A stretch of DNA of 64,000 bases from Setaria digitata (lineage: Eukaryota; Nematoda; Chromadorea; Rhabditida; Setariidae): contig RCAB01000185.1 in NCBI GenBank assembly GCA_003640385.1, positions 49,369 through 113,368 of the forward strand. The letters run 5' to 3'. How positions within the stretch are numbered: the stretch's first letter is position 1; every line of letters begins with the position of its first letter. This document shows, one piece after another, positions 24,726 through 38,700 of this stretch. The notes beneath the pieces were generated by a model. The model was given only the letters and a program-made list of their open reading frames with translations, was not told the DNA's origin and did no database searches. The translations under genes were made by a program, and so were the position numbers.

Positions 24726-26455
24726 TTGTAAGGAAGAAAAACTCGTTTTTATAAGTTATTTTTCTTTCTCATTAGAGGTTATCTTTTCTGATCGCAAAGA
24801 TCTTAGATTTGCAAGGATATTTAACTCATTTTCATATTAATATCACTGCACAGTTTTGAAATTTTGAATCTGAAATTATTGAGCCAGCTGTGAATGTTAT
24901 GAAGTCATGCTAAGCTATGACCTTAAAATACATCTAGAACAAACTGAAGTACTACGCTTTAAACTGTTTCCCAGAAGTTACAGGCCAGAGGCAGTTTTTT
25001 TTTAGCCTTCACGCTAATTGTTGTGTAATCCAGGACCCATTTTATTTTGCAAAATCCTTTTCTATGATTTCATTAAATTAGCAAAGATTTTTATAGTGTT
25101 TCACGTGCTAAAGGCGAGACTTTTCTTGTTGTTATAATTGCCATGCATTATATTTATTGCTCACAAGAACTTAATGTACACATTGAAATTGCATTCCTAT
25201 TTATGTATAATTGTTTATATGCATAGCTCCTAATGTTACGGTTACTATTTTATTAGCTTTTTGTGAAGCCCGTGATTTGTCTAAAGACCTTTTCTCTTGC
25301 ACTTTTTTTCAGCTTGATATATTGCAGATTACGTCTATTGGAAGGTGGTCATATGATGAAATCAATTTAAAATATATTGTTTATACTGTAACTATGTATG
25401 CCAGTACTTTTTACCAAGTAAGACTAGCGTGAAGCATGAAATCATAATGAAAGGACTTTCCTATAAAATGGAGTTGTCTGCTCTGCAATTATTTATTTGA
25501 CTTGTTAGGTAAAGTGTCTCATGAATTACCTGGTGCTATTTCATCTTTTACTTCAACCGCTTATTTTGCTGATAAAATCTATAGAAACATTTGCTTTTCA
25601 CATGAATGTTATAATTTCAAGTGCATATTTCTTAACAATATGGATTTTATGTGGAACTAACTGTTGAATAGCATTCTTTTACAACTGGATTTGCTCTAAT
25701 GGCACATCTGTTCATATTATCAAGTTTATCGAATCTGTGGCTAACTTTAATCATCTTGTTAGCAGATCAGTAAGCTAGAAAGAAGCACATTACGTTGCTG
25801 CTGATTTGCTTTGCGAACGCTGATCTTGTTGAATTTGTGAAGAAATAGGCTTATTATTTCAGATTCATCATGAGGCGATCTAGACAGGTTTTTCTGTACT
25901 GTGAGCTTGCTCAATTTATAGCAACACTATGTATCAAACACTTCCAGAAAAATTTAACTCACTGCCTCAGAACATATCGTCACGGTCCGCAAATTTTTAT
26001 CAGAGGGAAGCGTTGTCATGATGCCAACCACAGGTGCTGTCATTCACCTTGTCAGATTTAACAAAAAAGTTGTATATAGCTTTTGACACTGCTCTATTTT
26101 CTTTTAATCAATAGATGAAGGAAAGAAATTATTTCTCAACCTTTGCATTTGTAAACTTTTTTTAAGTGGACTTTATTTGACTGTTGTTATTCGTGGAATA
26201 AGCTGTTGCTTTGACGGTCTTAAAAAATAAAGATCGCTGAAGAATAAAACCAAATTGTCTCCATTCAGAAGAATTAATGGAATAACTTTCTTGTCAGCCA
26301 TCTTGATGAGTGAAGAATTAGAGTGAATATGAAGAAAAATAGACACCTATAACATTGTTAGAACGTAGTTAATGAATCGTTTGCTGTAAATCCTGTCATA
26401 AGAGACTGTAGATCTAGGCTGCACAAACTGAATAATGATTTCTTAAGCTTTGAGA

Positions 26456-26540
26456 GAATAGACTTAAATCCATGACTAAACTAAACTGTGAAATGGATCA
26501 AATTTTATAGTTTAGTTTAGTCATGGATTTCAGTCTATTC
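26456..26540. repeat. 85-nt near-perfect inverted repeat (hairpin)
   Basis: The left arm 26456-26487 and right arm 26509-26540 are reverse complements over 32 bp with one mismatch (left position 10), around a 21-nt loop. It lies 255 bp upstream of the prx-6 start codon. A transcript would fold into a single long stem, the size of a small-RNA precursor; a miniature inverted-repeat element is equally possible. The arms are not detectably repeated elsewhere in the window. Confidence 0.85.
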
Positions 26541-26795
26541 TTCCACACCTAATTCTTGTCGGTGGTAGTTATGTGATTTATGACAAGTGGGGTTTTTATA
26601 GATTCCCGGAAGTTTCCACTGTAAACTACCCAAACATTTCGTTTAATCTGTTCACTCCATAGAATGATAAATGTAGCTCCTAATTCCAAATGCCGCAGAT
26701 AAATAAATTTTATTTAAAATTAACCGGGTGGGTGGCAGTCTTATTTATAAATTTCCCCTTCATGTGTTGAAAATATTTTTAGTTCCGGAACAGCA

Positions 26796-29700
26796 ATGTG
26801 GGTCAATTGTCGCTATGCTTTTCTAATTGTAACTGGTATTAGAAACAAGAAAAAACTGGTTATAAAGAATCGAAACCGTGATGTCTTGAGATTAACTATA
26901 CGTTCTACTGAAATTCATCCGATACTGTGCAATGAACCTGTTGCATTTATTGATGAACTTAGTGAATTCAATCTATTTAATAAAGGACTTCATCTTAATG
27001 GCGCGTTCATTGAGGTATGTATATTTATTGTTTTTAATTAGTCATTACCAAATTTTTTCGGATCACTTTGCATACCATTTCTTCGGTTCTGCACACCATT
27101 TTTCCGGGAACGTTTTAAATCTATCAGTTAATCCTTTCTTTTAATTTCATATCTTACTATATAATTTTTATACCCCACTAGTCATATGGGTATTTTCCAA
27201 CTGTACTTAATATATTTGGCCCTGATAGTTATACATGTAGGTGACGTGTGATCCGACTTAATTGATTTTTATAAGTTCACTTTTTATTACTTTCATCTTT
27301 ATAGTTAAATTGTTCTGCTTATCACCTTGCAATGCATCATTACATCATGTAATATTAAATATATTAGAAAATGGTTTCTCGCTGTGATAGAATTTCTTCC
27401 TTTGTACAGTAGTTTACATCACAGAACGAGATGTATTTTATCTGGAATTCATGTTCATCGTTATAACTGAGAGAAAAAAAAAAGCAAAAAACAAAATCTG
27501 TTAATGCAAATATTACAGTATACAAGTATTAGAAAAATTAGCTAACATTATAAAAGATGGCTGGAAATATCAGTTAACGTCATTTTCATATTAGTACGCT
27601 AAAATATATTTCTAGACATTTTATTCTTCTAATATTACGGATGAAGCAGAGCCTTGTATTTCGTCTGCAGTTCATATTGCCTTGATTATCACGTCTTTTT
27701 ATGACCCATGTATTGATTGCTCTGATGAACTCCGCGAATATTTCCGAACACCAAGGTATAAATTCTTCTTTTCTACAATTCCTTACAGAAATTTTTATTT
27801 CATGTTATTAATCGCCCATTGTAGATGCGAACAGCGCAGCACATTGGTTAAAACTCTCCTCGCCTATTAAAATGTTCTTTTCCTAGTATTATCTTAATAC
27901 CAGTGCAAGTTGTTAGGAATGTTGTGTAATACACTTCTTAAAACATGGATTTCAAGATTCTGTTCGCAAGATTTCCTAATTACAGTATGTATGCCTTTTC
28001 GGCTTAAGATTGACTTGTCAAAATGCTGACAATCCTGGTCAGACATCACTTTCTAAGCAGATGTATCATCTGTGAAAATTATGCAGTTGCTATGGAAATA
28101 GTGGTTAGAATTAAATTTCGTAAACTTATGAATCTTGTTACGATGTAATTTTTACACGTTTTTTAGATTAGTCTCAGTGGGGGATGTCATTGCTGTACCT
28201 TGGTCTGAACCGTGGAACAAAAAAATGAAAGACATATTTTTCAAGGTAATTCTAACATTCCATTATCGCAAAAAATCAGCTTTTCTTTAAAAAAGAAAAA
28301 AAAAAAAGAACATTGTAAATGATATTTTTATTGAATCAGTAAGCTATGCTGGATGCACTGAACTCTCATTGGAGAGATTTACATGTATTTCCCCATTATT
28401 TTATTCTTGGGTCTTAACTTTATGTAGACGCTATATTCTTAGATTCTTTATTTCGAAGATTCAGAAGGATTATCAGAAGCTGTTGTTGATTCGCAAAATA
28501 CAACATTATACCAGGTCTTTTATATTCAGTTTCTCATATATTTTCTCAGCATATTTTAAATATTTCATATTTTGCCTGATCATTCAGATTACCTTGCTCT
28601 GCAAAAATATTTTGCATATTTTAAATATTTCATATTTTGCCTGATCATTCAGATTACCTTGCTTTGCAAAAATATTTTATTTCGAGATTTTTATCTTCCT
28701 TTGGTTTAGTAAGTTCAAAACTTTAAGCTTTTGTGCTAGGTCATTTTCCATTAAGTGAGTTAACTTCACTTTTAATTTGGCTCACATAAAACTATTTACA
28801 TTTTGCAGGATAAGGGGATTTATGACAGGATCCCGTACAGTGATATTTCATGTTACGTACCAGAGAACTTCGCAGGAATTACTAAACGAATTTCTTCTTT
28901 GATCGAAGCTAATAGTAAACTAAAAGATCCATCACCTTTGGTTATACTTCTTAGTGGTTTACCAGGTTCTGGAAAGAGGCTGTTCCTGAAGCACTTATCT
29001 TCTGTAACACATTTCGATATCTCTTTCTTCAACTTTTTTGATATTTGGAGTGACTCTCCTGGGACTTATGATGCGAATATTCGCAGTGCTTTCGAAAAAG
29101 GTTTTTTTTTCTTTATAACAAGACACAGATGTTTCTTCTCATACTTTTTATCTTTTCCCCTGTATGTTATTCTCTGTTAAATGTATCACTTCTATTAATT
29201 ATTTCAGCTTCAGCGAATGCCTTTTCAATGTTGGCGTTTCTAAATTCAGATTTGCTGGCTTATGACTCAGATACCACTAAGCAAGGTTTCTAAAATTTCG
29301 CTCCTAAATTTTTCATAAATTTCCGTAATTTTTCTCTTAGAAACTTTTCTTTTAATTTCTTTTCCCTTTTATTTAGCGTTATGCAAAATGACGGAAGAGC
29401 AAATAACATGCTTTTTGACTTAAACGATTAACGGTATTTTCTATGAAGTGAACACCTTTTTCTTTCAAATTAAGACGCTAGAACCATTCTCGTTTCTTGA
29501 TCCCATTTTGAAAGAATGAATCAATAAGTGGGTAAGAATGCTCACAATATCACATGAAGTTGCCCCAACATCAATCACATTTGTTAGGTTGATGTTAAAA
29601 TGTAATAGATGTTTTTGCAATTTTTCATGGGGATTTGCTGAGATATACCTTTAAAGATAAGATGTGAATGATATTACTTAGTCGTATGATATTCAGTTCT

Positions 29701-32700
29701 GCGTACTAAGGGAATCCACCTCTAACATATAGTTATGGTAATACAGACTATCTGTTGCAAACTGACCAAGGTGATTCTGTTTACTATTCTGCTTCTTCCT
29801 GACAATGATCATTGTCCCATTTTTGAACTAATCATTCCCTAATAGATTTCTACTTCTATGGATATTTCAGTCACTTCACTAATAAATATGATTACTTTTA
29901 ATAACAAATGTGATTAATTTTTTCCGGGTATCCAGCTCTTTCAAGTAATCATAAAATTCTTTCTAGACACTCGAGGGTTAGTATGCTTAACGAAGCTTCT
30001 AAAATCATGCACCATACCTGCTGTATTTTTGGTTTGTAACTGCAGTAAATTATCAAACCTGCCAGTATCATTACGTTCCCTCATACTTTATCATTTCGAA
30101 ATTCCATTACTTACTGAGGAGGATCGGAAATGCATACTTACGCATGAAATCAGTGAGCCGAATCTCGTCGATATTGCTGTGCTCAGTCATCAAACAACCG
30201 TAAGTTTTCAGTTCTTGTTTTAAAATTTCGTGTAATTTCAAATGTCCATCCATTTAATACTGTTGATTTAAATAGAATAAATTTGACCATATAACAACTT
30301 CCATAGAATCTCCATTATCACAGTACCATAAAACTGCTAAATTTTAGGGATTTACTTTGTCCGATTTGCATGTTCTGTTGTCGGATGCATTATTTCGAAA
30401 GCACACCACAAATTCGTGAGTAATTTTTGTTAATATTCAAGCAAAGGCAATCGACTTCTGTGGTAATTTCCAATGTTTGGAGTTCTTACAGATCAAAGTT
30501 AAGAACAGAACACTTTATATGGGCAGTTGACATGCGTAATAAAATATTGGCTGATAGAGTTGGAGCACCCACTGTAAGTTATCGGTCAATAATTTGTATG
30601 TTTTTTGTCTAAAAAGATTACCAATAAATCCATAAAAGGCAACTGCTTTGTGAGTCTTTCTGAATTAGACTTTGTTCTTGGATAAATTATGGCAAAAACT
30701 GCATCCTTTAATATGCTGTTGTTAGTATTGTTGTAGAAGTGGAGTGGAGTCATCATCAGTTTTTCACACACCACCTTTTTTGTTACCTTACCTTGAGCAA
30801 ATATTAATTAATAGTAATATATAAGTAATATATAAGTTTTGAAGAAAGTTCAATTCGTTAGTCGGCAGACTTTGAACAAAGCTTAATTAAGGCAGGAAAG
30901 TCCCATCAATAGACAATGGTTAATTTTTAAATTTTTTAAGATTTTTGGAATGCTTTATATTTTTCTTCTTTAATTGACAAGTTCACAGATACCAAAAGTA
31001 ACATGGGATGATGTTGGTGGTTTAGACGAAGTCAAGGAAATTGTTACTGAAAGTTTAATTCTGAATTTGCAAGCAACCAAAGGTATGAAGCGTAGTGGTG
31101 CTTTGCTCTATGGACCACCTGGTTGTGGTAAAACTCTCATTGCTAAAGGTTTGAGCTTGATTGATAAAGCTATAAGAAACTTTATTCTTTAGGTTTATTG
31201 AATAATTTTTAACAAATACATTGCAATGTATTTGTTAAAAATTGGAATTGGTCAATTGGATTGTGTTTCGATTTCGCTTCCATTATTAAAATATGCAAAC
31301 ATTTCTAAATATTGCTTTATAGCTGTCGCAAACCAATTCAAAATAACATTTCTTAGCGTGAAAGGACCTGAACTTCTTAACAAATATGTTGGCCAGAGTG
31401 AAGCAAATGTCAGGAAGGGTTAGATATTTTTTATTAGATTAGATCACACATAACTAACATTATTTGTGTTTCTTGTTGTCTATTAGCATATTCGGTGCGG
31501 TATTACCTTAATTAAGACTTTTATCATGGTAAAGGAAGCACTAACAAGTATCTGAAGTTTGTTTAAATCAGTTCTTTTAGTTTTTAATAAAGCTCGAATG
31601 GCGGAGCCATGTGTGTTATTCTTCGATGAACTCGATTCTCTTGCTTCTAATCGAGGCCGCTATGGTGATTCTAGTCGTGTAGTTGATAAGTATGTTTGCT
31701 GAAACTATAATTATTATGTCTGTTTAAAGTGCTCAGAATTGGAGGCTGTATTTAGTTTCGCACTTTCAAGCTTACGTTTAATTTCAGCATTGTGTCACAG
31801 CTTACTGCGGAATTAGATTGTCTAGAAGATTCAAAAATCTTTGTTTTGGGTGCCACAAACCGGCTGGATTTGTTGGATTCAGCGTTGTTGAGGCCAGGGA
31901 GGTAATTAAAAAGTCTGTATTTTGTCCTATGATCACCAAGAGCTTTTTTCATGTTCATCCACTTACCGAAAGATTCTACTTTTTGAAAACACTTCTGATG
32001 TTTCTTTTTTTTTTCATCTTGACTTTTTATTAATTTTGAGGTTTGACAGAATCGTTGAAGTTAGTACAACAAGAGATGCTGTAGAGCGTGAATGCATACT
32101 TCGTGCAGCAAGCCGAAATATGATATTTGCCGAAAACGTCAATTTGAAAGAAATTGTACGTCACGATAGCGAAAGATTTTGTCATTCATCCATAAGTAAA
32201 AATTGACAGCCTAGTCTGCTTAAAAAAATGTCTCGAATGAATTATTAGGGAATCGCTGAAATAGTCGTCTGCATAATTTGCAAAACTTCTTGGTTCCACC
32301 TGGGTACTGGTGGAGTGACTTTTGCATGAGCAACTTTAACTTTGTTAATGCGGAGACTTTTTGAGAATTTCTGTAATTCATTTATGGAAAAATTATTTTG
32401 TAGGCACGGTTATGTGGTCATTTGTCATCGGGAGCAGATTTGCATGCAGTTATTTCCCGTGCGCAAATGGACGCAATACGGATGCGAATCAGAGCGATAG
32501 AAGCTGGAATGGCACTACCTGAGGAACAGCTATTAATCATGCAGCATAATCTCGAGAATGCAGTAAGGGAAGTCAGTTTTCTTTCGTTGTGACTGAAAGT
32601 TTAGTCCAGCTTTTTGGAATCGCTTTTTGGCTTGTTTTGTTAACCTTGCTAAAATCTGGAACTCTGAAAATCTAAAACTTTATTGAACGTAGAATCCTCT

Positions 32701-32794
32701 AATTTAAAAATGGACAAAATGTTTTATGTGAAAACAACGTTTTCAGATAACTCGATCATCTAGCGGAAATTACAAACAGCTGCATGAACTCTGA
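26796..32794 (+). CDS. prx-6: Peroxisomal biogenesis AAA-ATPase PEX6/PRX-6 (16 exons)
   Basis: With PEX1, PEX6 forms the hexameric motor that extracts the PEX5 import receptor from the peroxisome membrane. Exons: 26796-27014, 27616-27755, 28167-28245, 28443-28514, 28809-29100, 29208-29285, 29967-30199, 30348-30415, 30492-30573, 30989-31148, 31323-31418, 31581-31689, 31788-31901, 32041-32155, 32404-32562, 32747-32794; 687 aa, all in phase. D1 keeps a P-loop with Arg after Lys (GLPGSGKR, 220-227) but has no Walker B acidic pair (LAFLNSD), so it is probably inactive, as is usual in PEX6. D2 has [14 protein letters not shown], Walker A GPPGCGKT (463-470), Walker [10 protein letters not shown] (D522, E523), GATNR and [27 protein letters not shown] is a PEX6 hallmark. 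The N-domain is shorter than in human PEX6 (about 980 aa). One intron ends in the unusual ttttgag before exon 14. The ATG lies 13 nt after a tttttag acceptor. Confidence 0.93.
28549..28678. repeat. Two-copy 65-bp tandem repeat in prx-6 intron 4
   Basis: Copies 28549-28613 and 28614-28678 are nearly identical (one visible C/T difference, gctctgc versus gctttgc). It lies wholly within the intron between prx-6 exons 4 and 5, so it looks like a recent local duplication without effect on the protein. Confidence 0.85.
31204..31243. repeat. Perfect 40-bp palindrome in prx-6 intron 10
   Basis: Bases 31204-31223 and 31224-31243 are exact reverse complements with no spacer; the centre is TTGC/GCAA-like (ttgcaa). 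The palindrome fills nearly a quarter of the 174-bp intron between exons 10 and 11. The match ends at 31203/31244. Confidence 0.9.
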
Positions 32795-35700
32795 GTTCGC
32801 TGTTTTGGTGTATTAGGATTTAAACTATTTTAGTTTTAAAAACTAAATATCTGAAAACTAAATATAAACGTCGTTTTAACTTTATACAGGAATATCTTTA
32901 AAATACTTATATATTGTATTCCCTTTTATGGTTTGTTCTTAAATAAGTTATATTGGATCCTATTATTTCTGCTCAATTGTCCTGCTTCTGTTAAAATTGC
33001 ATTGATATTTAACTCTGTGCATATTACACTTAGATTGTTATAACCATTTTATAGGTAATTTGTTGTGATTTTGCTGTTTTCAAGAATTGTATGTTGATCT
33101 AATAAATAAGAAAGGTATTTTTTAATTTTCTGTAGCTCTGCGCGGGAGATCTTAGAAAACAGACACTGCACGTATTCTGTTTCTACTTGCCAGCGTGGTG
33201 ATTTTTTAAATTTTAAACAGACCATTATTACTTGTTCTTGATAAGAAACAGCAATTTCCAAAATTACTGATGAAGATTTTTTTCTTTTATCTTCTAATGA
33301 ACGTGTGTATAGCGGTAAACTTATAATGAGATGACCAGTGGTAGGTTGTGTATCAATACCTCAGTGATATTGCAATGCTGGTTGACTTCGATTCTTTTCT
33401 GACCTGTTAAGGGAAGTTTTTAAGCTTATCACCTCACTCCCAGTTTAATTTTTCTTTTTTTAAAATCAAATAACTGTGGTCAACCAGCTGAAGTACTATA
33501 ATTATATGTGCCAATATAGTTGGAATATAGTTGAACAAATAAAAATTTGATGTTTTTTAGCAAGTTGCAAGTTCTCTTAAGCTTTTTTTTTTCTGTCGAA
33601 AAGGAGAATGAAATCTCGGAAACGGCAGTCATTTTCTTTTCAATTTTTATATTTGAAATGATGCAGAGAAGAGGAGTACGGCTGAGAATTCATTCATTTA
33701 CCTATTTCACTTCCTTCACCTACCTGTTTACCTATATATGTATAGTTCGGTCCCTCATGTGATGTTTAACATGATTTAAAACATTCTCAGTAAAGACATT
33801 CCTGCTCTGTTGCTCCGTGTAACATGTTCGCTTAATTTTTTTTTTTCTACAGTTTTTAATTTCCACACATGGATTTTTGTGCAAAACTTTTAAATGAAGA
33901 GAATATTCAAGATACCATTGGAAATCGACAAGAAGAGATTAATTCGTTTATAATATGTGAAAATTAATTGAGTGGTTTTGTCTGATGAAGGTTACACTCC
34001 AATAATTTCCAGTATAATTTTCATAACAGTTCAATCGTCTTCTCCCTTTTGCCCAATTTGGTTTTTTAGAAATTTTGAAATTTCCCTTTTTTTTTTTTAC
34101 CTTTTTGTAATGTAAGTTATTCGTTTTATCTGTGTTCTCTTTGTTGATGATCATAATAAAATGGCCGAAAATTTGTTGTCATTCAAAAGATCACTTACTT
34201 TTTTCTTTTTTTAATTAAAGAAAATAAAGGATGAACAAGTGGGAAGGTCATAGCTATCCTCCAGCTCTTTTTCAGTATGCATTCATTCGATCTTCTGTTT
34301 GAATTAATAAACTAATTAATACTGAATCGACAACTTGATTTGCTACATTATGAATTGTGTTAGAAATAAACTGTTATGAAAATTTCGCCGGGAATTGTTG
34401 AAGTTTAACTTTCACGAGATGAAGTCACTTAATTTTAAAATAAAATTATAAATGAATTGATAAGTATTCTAGCTTGTTCATTTATAATGTCTATTTGTTT
34501 CATTTATTCTTTGTCCCAATTATTTTTGGTATTTCCTATAACCATCTTAATTGTTTTTGATTGTATTTTCTAGAAACAGTCAATGACAAACATGAATTGA
34601 GAAAATGAACAAAAATTCAAGAAAAAAATGAAATCATTGGTATAAAAGTATTTTAATTTCAACTGGACTGCTGACATTTTCGTTTTCCAGTTACTGACTG
34701 AACAAAAAACTTTTTTAATAAGTTTTCTTTCTGCGTTGCAAATTAAAAGAAAAAATCTGCACTCAATTAATCTAAATTTGGAAGGGTACTTTTGAGTGCA
34801 TATCATCCTAGAAGAGAATTCCGCTCCAAGTCTTAAATTGGTTATTTAGTGATAATTTAATGTGGTTTTGATTCTGCTAAGTTAACTTAACATTCTAATA
34901 AAATTCCGAAATCTGAAATATTTCATCGGATTATAAAAAGATTAATTCGATTCATTTTTTTTTCTTGGAGTATAGAACAGAATGAAACTTTCTAGTCCAC
35001 TTCTTATCATTTAAAGTTCTAGCCCAGAAAGCTCTCCTACTGATATTTTTTTCCCGTAACCGAGTCATTAAATCTATCATGATTCAAAATGTAGAAATTA
35101 CAACTTGGTAGTGGCATTTTTCAAAACTTGAAAAGTAATTGGACCGAAAGGTTTCGGTACATTTGCTTATTTGACGTAATTTGAAAATTTGAACTTCTCA
35201 AAATTCGAAATCGTGAAGTATGAGAACTTGTTCCAAAAACTGCAGTTTAATTTCTTTACAAGTCTTTAACAGCATGAAATAATGAAGAAAACCCTTTCTG
35301 AACGCATTTTAGATAGAATTTATTTTAGTTAATTAAATATTTGAAAGTTATACGTCAAGTAACAGTAATATTCTCTCATAAATGAGATCAAAAATTGTAT
35401 TATCATTCTTTTGATGAAAATGGGAAAATTTTTGTTTTTTCAAAAATATTTTCAACAAAAAATTTCATTTCCAATAAAAATTTCTAATTCTGTTTCTAAT
35501 TTTGCTTTATAACCAATAATTGACTGGCAAATATTTCAGCATTGATAGATGTGTCCTTTCTGTAAATGTTACACCTTGCTGCTTAGGTTAGTTAATCTTT
35601 TTCTATGTATTCTTGATTAATTGTATGCTTTCAAACCCAACATGCAACGTTTTAAATCATTTATTGTTGCCATTAATATTTTCAATTAGTGCAGCGCAAA

Positions 35701-38700
35701 CCTTCGGAACGTCACATTCATTTAGAAGCTTCATTTTATACTTCTCGAATTGTTTCATCCCGAGAAAAACTTCAGGGAGAAGTAGCTGTTATTTTCCCAA
35801 TATGCTAGAAATTAAGCTACTAAGTTACATCGTAATTTTATTCACTTTTATGATATCTTCCAGTATTCATCCATCTTTTTCACTAAAACAATCATTAATG
35901 GAAGTGAAATGATGTTGTAAGGAAGTTCCAACAAAAATCAAATTTTTAATTTGAGCTACTGTAGATGATCTATGACTTCAAAAATTAGCCTTTACACGAT
36001 CGCTAATTCGATTGAAAGAGAAGGATGTCATCGAAAGATTGTTTTTGTTTTTGCATTGCCAATATTTCAATTTATTATTTGAATATTTTTTAAAGGAACT
36101 ACCTATTATAGCATTCAACAGGATAAAATTAACTAAATTTAGTTCCTAATGATAGTTGAAATTTCCTTCATTCCATTTATCGTTGAATAAAAGTGAAGAG
36201 TCCTTAATGTTTGCATGGCATTTTAAAGTTAACGAACTTTTGCTGTTATATAATTAGATATTTTTTTTTTGGAGGGAATGGAAATAATTTCATTTATTCT
36301 CAATTTTGTTATCAAAACTCCCAAAATCACAAAATATTTCCAGATTTCTCCATATTTAATTTCGAAACGGTCATTAAATCATTTCATATGTATGAGTTTT
36401 CAAAATTTAATGGATCTATTTTGTGTTCTTTTTTGAATATTTTGTGTTCATCTTTTGTTATGCTTTGACTATGCAAATATTGGAAACTGTAATTTAATTG
36501 ACTAATAAACTTAGTGACTTATTCAAAGGATGCTACTCTAAATGCTTTTTGATTCAACATTGTAACTGAGTAATTTGTTTTGAGCTAATTTTTGGGTTCC
36601 AATCATCACCTTTCATAGGCTTGATTCTTTAAGATAATACTTGAGTTGCCATGATTGATCAATTATCAGGATATCTCTCATGAAAAGCAAAGTAAATTTT
36701 ACCAATTTCTGATTTAGTCAACCAAACAAAATTTCCAGAGCACCACTCCTTGATTTCCTGAAATCAACAGAAATGAATTTTCAGAGAAAGAGTTATTCTC
36801 ATCTTAATTCATCTTTAATCCTCAATAAAATTGTTTTTTTCTTCAAGTAAAATTTTGATTTAGCTTTTTTTTTGGGGGGAAAATCCGAAACTGAACCAAC
36901 GAAATTAAATCAACATCAGCGCCGCATTACAGATAAAAGCTGGTTTTGGTTTCATTCAGAAAAAAAAAAAGCAAAAAGAAAGAAAAAATAGGCATGATGG
37001 CGAATTGTTCTATTATTATTTTATCCTACATTTGAAGGGATAAAATTCGGCTTTTTCAATTATTTCTGCCTTTTATCGAAAAGTCATCATAAATTTGGGA
37101 TTATTTCCGCCATTATTTATTCCAATTTTGTTGTTCAAAAAATTTTTTTTTATAAATGTGAAATTTTTATGCACAATTTTATTTCTTTGATTTTGCCTGA
37201 CTTTTTGGATGAGTTGTGACATAGAAATATACTTTTAAATATCAGATTACTTATTATTTTTGGCAATATCAGATTACTTATTATTATTTTTTGAGTGAAA
37301 TATGTTCAAATATTTGGAAAAAAATTAAGATTTTTCAAATGAAGAACTGTTTCCTAAGCAATTGAAAGCTTTTTTCTGATATTAGATTTATTATCAATGT
37401 ATAATTTTCTCATTTTTACAACACTGACGTTGTTTCAACTTAAAACTTTTCGATTTTCTAAAATTTTTTCCACATTCCATTCGTCTTCTTAATATGTGTT
37501 ACGTTCCATGCGAGAATTAATTGCGTTAAGGAATTGAAATTTCAGATCTTATAATTTACATTGTAATTTGAAATAGGATAAATTTGACAAATAACAAAAT
37601 TTACAAAAAATGGGGAAATATTCAAAAAAATTAAATCCATAAATTTATTTTTGTTGCAGCATTCTGTAAATAATAATTTCAAAATTTAATATAAAATCGT
37701 TTAGGAGAGCATGAAAACGATTTATCAGGATTATCTATCTGGTTTTAATCATTTAAAAACATCTAAATCATTTTCGAAAGTGTTGATCATTCAGTCTATC
37801 AACTATCAATCAAGTTCGTTGATCGGCTGCATTTCTTGAAAAATATAATTGACGTTAATTCATAAATTAGTTAACACTAATCCGAACAGCACTATAATTT
37901 AATCGTTTGGATGAAACAAAAAATGAAAAATGCGGGTGAAAAGGTGAAAAATTCCTGAAATGATCAATGAGGAAAATATCTTCAATTCATATATGCGCCA
38001 TATTAATCTAAGAAATATGATTTAAACGAGTTTTTTTTTTCATTTTTTTTCCCGTCCATGCCTTCGAATAAATTGACATCACTTTGTTCATGGTTCCAGG
38101 TGGTGCATGGCTGTTTTAGAATTGACGATTTATTAAATTAATAATGAGTAAATCGGTCCTAAGCATTTTTTAGCTTGATTAGAGACAAAAAAAAAAAACA
38201 AATGAATAGGAAAAGGAATAGAGCTAAATAAAAGATTTAATGAAAAGAATTCCCAAGGGAAGTTTTCTGGAAATTTGTACGTATAAAAAGTGACAATCTT
38301 CGCGTTAACAAAACTTCAAAACGTGAAAATTTCTTTTTTTTTTTTTTTTTTTGCTCGTTTCCAGTACTGTTTTAACATCCCTCACTTCTTCCCATTTTGC
38401 CATTAGAAATTAATAAATTGTAGATTTGTTTTAAGCAATAGTTTTTTTTTTCTTTTCATAAAAAAAAAAAGCAAATAGCTAATTGTTCTAAATTGTGCAG
38501 TTTGCTTTTCGTATGTTTCCTTGAACTATTAAATACTATTATTATTAATAATTACAGTGGTTATAAAGCTATTATAATTGCATTTCAAGTACCGTTTGTC
38601 AGTTTATATCATTAACTGCATCTTATCTTGATTATTTGAGTGAAAGAGTAATTATTTCTGCTGTATCAGTAACAATAACAATTAATGATTGAACATTCCC

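Larger units (their letters stand above)
24567..26795. other. Intergenic region between the BMP gene and prx-6
   Basis: About 2.2 kb on the same strand between two plus-strand genes, too long for a typical nematode operon spacing of about 100 bp to 1 kb. It contains an AATAAA at 24720-24725, 154 nt past the BMP stop, and the 85-nt hairpin at 26456-26540. Short open frames in it show no domain. Confidence 0.55.

Noticed and set aside
35613..35912. 99-codon plus-strand frame in the long intergenic region
   Set aside because: Hydrophobic, A/T-driven composition, no signal or domain recognised and no neighbouring exons.
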